DNA of 12,836 nucleotides from Asterionellopsis glacialis (lineage: Eukaryota > Bacillariophyta > Plagiogrammaphyceae > Rhaphoneidales > Asterionellopsidaceae): positions 1-12,836 of the forward strand of contig WKLE02004175.1 of the NCBI GenBank assembly GCA_014885115.2, in the 5' to 3' direction. A model generated the notes under the pieces. That model had not been told where the DNA came from. It worked only from the letters and a program-made list of their open reading frames with translations, and ran no database searches. Shown piece by piece: positions 7,915 through 12,836 of this stretch. Position 1 is the first letter of the stretch, and every line of letters begins with the position of its first letter. Both the position numbers and the translations under genes were made by a program.

Positions 7915-8296
7915 CTGTTGTTCTGTCAGATGTAACGTGCGAGATTTTGTTCCAGCTGGATTCAGACGAATCCAAATGCATCACTCGAATGCTCACCATG
8001 CCCTCTGTTATTATTTTATTGACCAAACTACATTTTTGACCAAGTGATTGTCAAATATGTATCAGTCACATTCAAATGTCCAACTCTTAATTACTTGATC
8101 TGTTGGACAAAACCCATCATGGGAAATGAGCTTAGAAATGCAAGATGATTTGTGCCACAAGTACATGAGATCTAGCAGAACAATGATAGGGAGTATGTAA
8201 AGTATATCCCTAACCCTAAAAATGTACTGGACATTCTCTTTTTCACAACCATATCCAGATCATCAGAAAGACTAACTGACTGTCTGTACTTGGCAG

Positions 8297-8306
8297 TATA
8301 TAAAAG
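8297..8306 (+). promoter_or_regulatory. TATA-box-like word
   Basis: TATATAAAAG is a good match to a eukaryotic TATA box and has the right orientation for the retroelement, about 640 bp before the gag start. Its role as an LTR promoter is inferred. Confidence 0.3.
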
Positions 8307-8415
8307 AGAAAGTTCTTGCTCACTGGCAGATTTTCCAGTGATGCATTACCAGAGATTTAAGTACTGTAAAAGATGTAAAAAATTATGCAGAGTGTGTGTG
8401 AACACATTTGTTTTT

Positions 8416-8470
8416 TACCAGGCAGGCCCCTGGTCCCTGGTAGGCAGGGTGGCAGATGGGGACCTGGTAG
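8416..8470. repeat. Short palindromic repeat island 8
   Basis: TACCAGG (8416-8422) and CCTGGTA (8436-8442) form a 7-bp stem. More CCTGG/GGCAGG words and ACCTGGTAG follow up to 8470. It is more G/C-rich than its surroundings. Confidence 0.6.
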
Positions 8471-8624
8471 ATAACTAAAACATGTTGATTGTGGTCAAAG
8501 AATATTCTTTTTTGGAATGGTTTGTTTGAGGAGGCTTCCAATGTTGATGAAGCAAAAGAAAAACATATTTGATACAAACCATTGTTACTGGCTGAACTGT
8601 TGGCAGGATTTGGAACTTTCACCA

Positions 8625-8645
8625 TGTAGGTCCCCAGTAGGTAGG
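8625..8645. repeat. Short palindromic repeat island 9
   Basis: TAGGTCC (8627-8633) followed by CAGTAGGTAGG repeats the vocabulary of islands 4 and 6. Confidence 0.45.
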
Positions 8646-8936
8646 ATTGAGCTACACTCCAATTAAGACACTCTTGAGGATGGCTGATTGATGCTGGGAC
8701 AAGTAGAGGGACTCCAAAGAATCTTTCTCTGACAATTAACTTTCTTTACTTTTGACTCAGATCTTCTCTATCATAAAGTAACTCTTTAAACTAGCTCATA
8801 ATTTTCAACACCAAATAAAAGTCTTCTTTTCTTTTGTGTGTTGATTGTCTGATTGTTGTGTTGTGCCACTGTTGACACTAGCAGCATAGGGCATAGTAAC
8901 ATTACTCCCTCTTTCAGAGGTAATTAACTTCCAAAC

Positions 8937-9800
8937 ATGAAGATTTCCTACTCCTCCAATGAGTTTCAGAAGAAAGCTCAGGAGTTGAGTCAACAGCAGA
9001 CTCTGCTGAATCCTCCTGTAATCCCTTTCAAGAAAACAAAGAAGGAGAGGTTGAAGTCAAAAGAAAACAACAAGGATGTGTACAAGACCATTGAGGCCTG
9101 CATCAATCCCTCTGATCAAAGCTCAGATGCTGAGAAAATTGAAAAGAGAGTGAAACAATTTGAGCATCATGGGTCTGCTGAAGAGTGGATCCAGTGGAGG
9201 ATTGAGTTTGCTGAGGTTGAGTGGGATTATCCCCTCACCAAAGCCTCATCCCAAACATCCATGGCGTTGACCCTTTTGAATGGCAGAGCAAGGCAGCTGT
9301 TCCAAGCAGCCAATGCCAATTGTTAGAGCAAAAATGCAACCCTCAAGAAACCAGCTCAGAAAGATCCTGAAGATCTCTTTTAACTGGTACTCAACAACGA
9401 AGGTGAGCATTTTTTCTTGTCTAGGCACGCAATGAAGCCCAAGGAAAACTGCAAGCATACACAACCGGAAAAAAATTCTGATCGCAATAACAACAGGAAT
9501 GATCAAAAGCGCCAGTGCACCTGTAAGTGGTGTAGCAATTGTTGTACGAACAGCCATAACACCTAGGAGTGTACTGCAGACAAGTGGAAAGAGAAGGATT
9601 CCAACAAATCCAAGATGTACATGCAGGAACAGGTAAAAGTGATGAATAGCTTGCTCAAACTATCAAAAGAAACCAAGAAAAAGAAACATTGTAAAGTGCA
9701 GTACGAATTGGATTTGTCATCTGATAACAAACCAAGCTTGTACTTTACTCAACATAGTAAACCTAAATGTAAAAATGGTAGTGAAAACATTAGAAATTAA
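8937..9800 (+). pseudogene. gag: Retroelement gag, broken by three stop codons
   Basis: Structural protein of the retroelement particle. An open stretch of 129 codons starts at ATG 8937: a Lys/Gln-rich N-terminus, then a capsid-like helical part with EEWIQWRIEF (82-91) and LTLLNGRARQLF (111-122). The frame is then cut by TAG 9324, TAA 9381 and TAG 9564 but stays readable without shift to TAA 9798-9800. Downstream lies a zinc knuckle of the form C-x2-C-x4-H-x4-C (about 9531-9572). The TAG at 9564 replaces a residue between its His and last Cys. A basic Lys-rich stretch follows. Only about 50 codons separate the capsid-like part from the knuckle, less than I expect for this family, suggesting an internal deletion near 9380-9400. 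It cannot make a working protein. Confidence 0.78.
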
Positions 9801-9954
9801 TTTATCGCCTACTTTCTACACTGACTCAAACCCTTTCCCAAACATAGAACAATTGTACAATATGCTGCGTAGTCAGCGTAAGGCAAAAAAGCAAAAGTCT
9901 ACGTATTGCACTACTGAAGTAGTAGGCAAGATAATAAACCAGGATAGCAAGCTA

Positions 9955-10260
9955 GTTTCTATACGGATCCTACTCGACACTGGTAATACAGTGACAATCA
10001 TTCTAAAGAATTTTGTCAAACAGGAAAAGGCCAGTACTCACAAAAACCCAAAGCCTACGCAGTGGTTCACCATGAGTGGTAACTTTATCACTAAGCATCA
10101 AGCACAAATAAAATTCACACTCCCAGAGTTCACATACAAGAAGACCATAATCTGTTCTTGCAAGGTAGATGAAAGAACAAAACAAGAGAACATACAATAT
10201 GACATGATCATTGGAACCAACCTCATGCAGGCAATGGGCCTGGATATTCATTTTAGCATG
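9955..10260 (+). other. Aspartic protease domain of pol
   Basis: Retropepsin-like segment. The active-site triad is LLDTGNTVT with Asp-Thr-Gly at 9976-9984. The paired hydrophobic motif near the end of the domain, MIIGTNLMQAMG (about 10204-10239), matches the I-x-G-x-x-L/F pattern of the family. This part is uninterrupted. Confidence 0.8.
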
Positions 10261-10549
10261 CAAAGTATCTCATGGGAAGGGAACGAACTACCAATGAAGC
10301 ACCGCAGCAAGGTTTCAAACCCTGAACGTGTGGAAGTGATATACCACATGGCCATCCAGCCATCTGTTCTCAAGGAAGCAGAATTACACCAATCATCTAT
10401 ATTAGATGCTAATTATGAAAAAGTTGATTTAGGCAAGGCTGCCAAATATTGGACACATTTACCATATAACAAACAAAAAACATTGCTTAAGTGCCTACAA
10501 AAATATCCAGATGCCTTTAGAGGCAGGCTCGGCACACTTAAGATCACAC

Positions 10550-11200
10550 CAGTTAGGTTGGAAATAGAACCTGATGCAGAACCATATCACGCCAGGCCAT
10601 TCCTGGTACCTTGTTCCTTAAAAGGTACTACTAAACGGAAAATCAATAGGCTAGAATCCATAGGCATTTTAAAAACGAACCATAACAGTGAATGGGCAGC
10701 TCCCACATTTGTCATAACCAACTTTTGTAAACTCAACAAGGTAATTAAGAGGAAACCATTCCCATCACCAAAAATAGCTGACCTACTACAAAAACTAGAT
10801 GGATTTCAATACGCAACCGCAATTGATCTAAGTATGAGTTACTATCACGTTCCATTAGATGAGAAATCAGGAACTGTGCACTACAATTCTACCATGGGGT
10901 AAATACATGTATAAACACCTACCTATGGGTATAACCAACAGCCCTGATATCTTTCAGAAAATCATGAATGATGTACTAGGCAATTTAGAATTTGCACAGG
11001 CATATATTGATGATATTTTAATCACATCAAGTGCCACATACGAAGACCAGGTAAGCAAGGTTGATGCAGTACTTGTCCGCCTAATTGCAGCTGGTTTCAT
11101 AGTTAATGTTAACAAATCACATTTTGCCATGTCCCAGATAGAATATCTAGGCTATTGGTTAACTTGGGATGGTATCCAACCACAGTCTAAGAAAGTGGAA
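10550..11200 (+). other. Reverse transcriptase domain of pol, with deletion and frameshift
   Basis: Recognisable RT blocks: TPVRLEIEP and RPFLVP at the N-terminal side, LESIGILK and SEWAAPTFVI, then CKLNKVIKRKPFPSP, and AIDLSMSYYHVPLD carrying the first catalytic Asp (10825-10827). After the frameshift: YKHLPMGITNSPDIFQ, the catalytic YIDD box (11003-11014), and YLGYWLT. Between FVIT and CKLN the usual K-K-D-G-x-x-R-F-x-x-D-x-R block is missing, replaced by just two residues, a deletion of roughly ten codons. Confidence 0.85.
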
Positions 11201-11311
11201 GCAATACAATGTTTAGAGCCTCCTAAGACTAAATGCCAATTAAGGAAATTCTCAGGCATGGTTAACTACTATTGCAATATGTGGCAAACATGAAGTCACA
11301 TCCTAGCCCCA

Positions 11312-11800
11312 ATGACAACTATGGTATCAAACAAGGCCAAGTTTGTATGGGATAGTTCCTGTCAAAAAGCCTTTGAAAAGATAAAAGAAGTCATAAGAAG
11401 TAGAGAAATGTTATTAGCATTCCCTGACTTTGAGAAAGAATTCCATATATATACTGATGCAAGCAACTATCAATTAGATGTGGTTATCATGCAAGATGAT
11501 AAGCCCCTTGTGTTCTACAGTAGATAACTTAAAGATGTCCAGAAGAAATATACTACTGGCAAACAAGAACTACTATCTATAGTAGAGATACTTAAGGAAT
11601 TCAAAAACATACTATGGGGTCAAAAGTTAATAGTACACATGGACCATAAGAACATATTGTATGATAAACTTGCTAGCAAACAGGTATGCAGATGGCGTAC
11701 GATGCTAGAAGAATACGGTGCAAAATTTGTCCATATTGCTGGTGAACAAAACATCATTGCTGACACACTTTCACAATTAGATGCAAGATGGGCAGATCAT
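11312..11800 (+). other. RNase H domain of pol with one nonsense codon
   Basis: A linker-like part with FVWDSSCQKAFEKIK leads into FHIYTDASNYQL, with catalytic Asp in TDAS at 11456-11458. After YSR a TAA (11525-11527) interrupts. The same frame then gives KQELLSIVE (catalytic Glu, 11567-11569), VHMDHKN and IIADTLSQLDARW, with the last conserved Asp. In YQLDVVIM an Asp stands where relatives usually have Gly, probably a decay mutation. Confidence 0.8.
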
Positions 11801-12352
11801 GATGATGATGACAATGATGACTCAGTACCAGAGCTCATCAACATCACGGAAGCTTATCCAATTACCCAACATGAAATCGAAGAAACAGTGTTTCTGATAT
11901 TCCCTCCTTTATTTAAATTGCACCAACAAAAAGATAGAATGCTTAGGAAACTAATGTGCAATGCCAAACCTGGTATGTTTATGACTAGAGAAGTTGAAGG
12001 CAAACCTCTCGTACACTTCGAAGGTAAAGTATATATATGTAAATGTATAGGCCATTTGATGTAAATTGATAACTATAAAAACAATTACCTTCAATCATTT
12101 GAGAAAATAGAATTGAACACTATTTCATTGTATATGTATGTATAGATGCCCTCCTCCCACCAGGGTTACAAAGCTCATAGTGAATCAATGGAACAGTACA
12201 GAGAGGCTAGGACACGCAGTCAATCTATTATCATGCCACCCAGTAGGAGACCCTCCCCAGCATGTGCAACCTGACATAAAAAGTGAGGTTTGATGCAACA
12301 AAGAAAAATGAGGAAAACAAAGAAGTGTTACTTGTTATTTAAATCACTGTCA

Positions 12353-12467
12353 TTAAATATTCACATCAATCTCTTGTTCAATATTTTGGCCTGCACCATA
12401 ATTTTGAAGAAAACCCTTGTCTGTCTGTTGTCCAAAAAACAAGAAAGGTTCTAACTCCACCCTTAGT
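12353..12467 (-). CDS. Possible 3'-terminal exon of an unidentified gene
   Basis: Reading the minus strand from a GGTTTAG acceptor-like word (AG at 12468-12469) gives 37 codons ending at TAA 12353-12355. The peptide includes LRVELEPFLFFGQQ and ends IEQEIDVNI. Its composition is protein-like, but there is no recognised family, and the upstream exon would have to lie nearby or beyond the window. It may equally be a chance open frame. Listed only because nothing else explains this stretch. Confidence 0.17.
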
Positions 12468-12545
12468 CTAAACCAGGAAATTTGGAACAGATTTTGATGA
12501 CGTTGTAGGCTTTTGGCAATGAGACGGTATTTTGTGAACAAAATT

Positions 12546-12789
12546 GGGGGGTGTCGAGTAAAGTGTTTGTGTCACATCTGGCATATGCCAGTAGGCCGTT
12601 TAGATTGGCATTTGTATCAGAAGAGAGATAGAGGGTGGTCAACGGGGTCCGTCAAAATGTATTTGTGTACCAATAGAAGGCCTGGTTTAGGCTATTTCCA
12701 GGCTATAAAAAGGCTCGTTTTCCGTGACCATCTATCATGGTTTTTTTTCATTGTACAAGCTCCGGCTAGCGCAGACTCTGACACCCCCC
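12546..12789. repeat. 10-bp inverted repeat enclosing promoter-like DNA
   Basis: GGGGGGTGTC (12546-12555) and its exact complement GACACCCCCC (12780-12789) bracket 224 bp. Inside is a perfect 14-bp palindrome, CTGGCATATGCCAG (12578-12591). I see no clear target-site duplication, so a miniature transposon is possible but unproven. Confidence 0.4.
12670..12710 (+). promoter_or_regulatory. CCAAT box plus TATA box, candidate core promoter
   Basis: CCAAT (12670-12674) lies 29 bp upstream of TATAAAA (12704-12710), a classical plus-strand arrangement. A transcript would start near 12735 and run off the window edge, so the driven gene is not visible. Confidence 0.35.
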
Positions 12790-12836
12790 CCTCTTAGCTC
12801 TTGACAGGTCTTGGCTGGATCACGCGCACATTTTTG

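Larger units (their letters stand above)
6915..8296. other. Noncoding stretch between paralogue C and the retroelement region
   Basis: About 1.4 kb without a supportable gene on either strand. It contains a symmetrical two-stem hairpin (7207-7251), a palindromic repeat island (7801-7838), an 8-bp inverted repeat (7889-7914) and a 13-base CCCTAACCCTAAA word (8208-8220). Its right end may already belong to the retroelement, whose left border I cannot place. Confidence 0.55.
8297..8936 (+). other. Putative 5' LTR/leader region of the retroelement
   Basis: TATATAAAAG (8297-8306) could be an LTR promoter. An AAATAAAA word near 8813-8820 is followed by a T/G-rich stretch (about 8820-8878), similar in layout to the R/U5 part of an LTR. 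No primer binding site or TG...CA ends can be assigned with confidence. Open frames on either strand are featureless. Repeat islands 8 and 9 lie inside, which argues that at least part may be host DNA. Confidence 0.35.
8297..12064 (+). mobile_element. Degenerate Ty3/gypsy-type LTR retrotransposon, borders uncertain
   Basis: The order gag (with zinc knuckle), aspartic protease, reverse transcriptase, RNase H on the plus strand identifies a Ty3/gypsy (Metaviridae-type) element; in Ty1/copia elements integrase precedes RT. The copy is dead: three in-frame stops in gag, a frameshift and two in-frame stops in pol, an RT deletion, and no integrase. Recognisable pol ends at 12064. I could not find a matching pair of LTRs by eye on the two sides, so the element is probably truncated at 3' and perhaps at 5'. 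The left limit is set only by a TATA-like word at 8297 and leader-like DNA after it. Insertion downstream of the paralogue cluster does not interrupt any gene I can see. Confidence 0.88.
9637..12064 (+). pseudogene. pol: Retroelement pol (protease, RT, RNase H), broken
   Basis: Remnant of the polyprotein that copies the element's RNA into DNA. The first frame is open from 9637 (convincing from about 9775) to TAA 10900-10902 and carries protease and the first half of RT. A +1 shift near 10860-10875 moves the homology into the frame read from about 10859. That frame continues to 12064, interrupted by TGA 11291-11293 and TAA 11525-11527. Homology is continuous across all three breaks, so these are mutations and not separate genes. 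The TGA sits after MWQT, where relatives commonly have Arg, so a CGA-to-TGA transition is likely. Reading ends after a short segment beyond RNase H; no HHCC zinc module or DDE catalytic triad of integrase is present. It cannot function. Confidence 0.85.
12065..12836. other. Right flank: no certain gene
   Basis: Open frames are short. A 42-codon frame at 12146-12274 has no recognisable motif. A minus-strand reading at 12353-12467 could be a terminal exon and is listed separately. The last 290 bp hold a CCAAT word, a TATA box, a 14-bp palindrome and a 10-bp inverted repeat. No LTR matching the left side is visible. Confidence 0.5.

Noticed and set aside
8208..8220. CCCTAACCCTAAA, resembling two telomere repeats
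   Set aside because: Only about two units. An interstitial telomere tract would need more copies, so chance or a minor repair scar is as likely.
8383..8625. 80-codon minus-strand open frame in the putative LTR region
   Set aside because: No recognisable motif; it overlaps palindromic repeat island 8 and lies in presumed noncoding leader.
11800..11823. GATGATGATGACAATGATGAC microsatellite-like stretch
   Set aside because: It encodes an acidic linker inside the retroelement reading frame and is too short and imperfect to be a separate repeat feature.
12146..12274. 42-codon plus-strand frame after the retroelement
   Set aside because: Too short and without homology that I recognise. An in-frame stop sits just upstream, and it does not continue pol.

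Overview
The window looks like nuclear DNA of a eukaryotic alga, most likely a diatom or another stramenopile. The evidence is a spliced gene with a GTAAGT...AG intron, an N-terminal extension on a mitochondrial-type enzyme, A/T-rich intergenic DNA, a decayed Ty3/gypsy retroelement, and three genes of a family that I associate from memory, without a search, with diatom proteomes. There are no bacterial operons, ribosome binding sites, tRNAs, rRNAs or CRISPR arrays.

Layout. Positions 1-72 hold what may be the 3' end of a plus-strand gene. Positions 319-1700 (minus strand) hold a complete two-exon hydroxymethylglutaryl-CoA lyase (417 aa, 128-bp intron), the best-supported gene here. A 978-bp divergent intergenic region (1701-2678) follows; it holds a perfect ACGTCA-TTT-TGACGT inverted repeat resembling the CO2/cAMP-response elements known from diatom promoters. 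Next come three tandem plus-strand paralogues of unknown function, at 2679-3263, 4926-5459 and 6330-6914, separated by 1.66 kb and 0.87 kb. They share an F-x-N/D strand, a W-Y/F-Q box, a C-x-R-G-L-E box, a basic R/K-R-x-I-x-K-A-x-K-R-F-Q helix, a C-T-x-W-S-R box and a basic C-terminus.

The noncoding DNA from about 2.2 to 8.7 kb carries at least nine short islands built from the same few words (TACCTGG/CCAGGTA, TAGGTCC/GGACCTA, GTACAGGTACTG), many folding into small hairpins. They look like one dispersed family of palindromic repeats.

From about 8.3 to 12.06 kb lies a dead Ty3/gypsy-type retrotransposon on the plus strand: leader or LTR-like DNA, gag with a zinc knuckle, protease, reverse transcriptase and RNase H. 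It has three in-frame gag stops, one pol frameshift, two pol nonsense codons, an internal RT deletion and no integrase. The last 0.77 kb holds no certain gene, but shows a CCAAT/TATA promoter-like arrangement inside a 10-bp inverted repeat and a possible minus-strand terminal exon.

The most promising undescribed material is the tandem gene family together with the palindromic repeat islands around it. HMG-CoA lyase has an inferable role (leucine breakdown and acetoacetate formation in mitochondria); nothing links it functionally to the paralogue cluster beyond sharing the divergent intergenic region.
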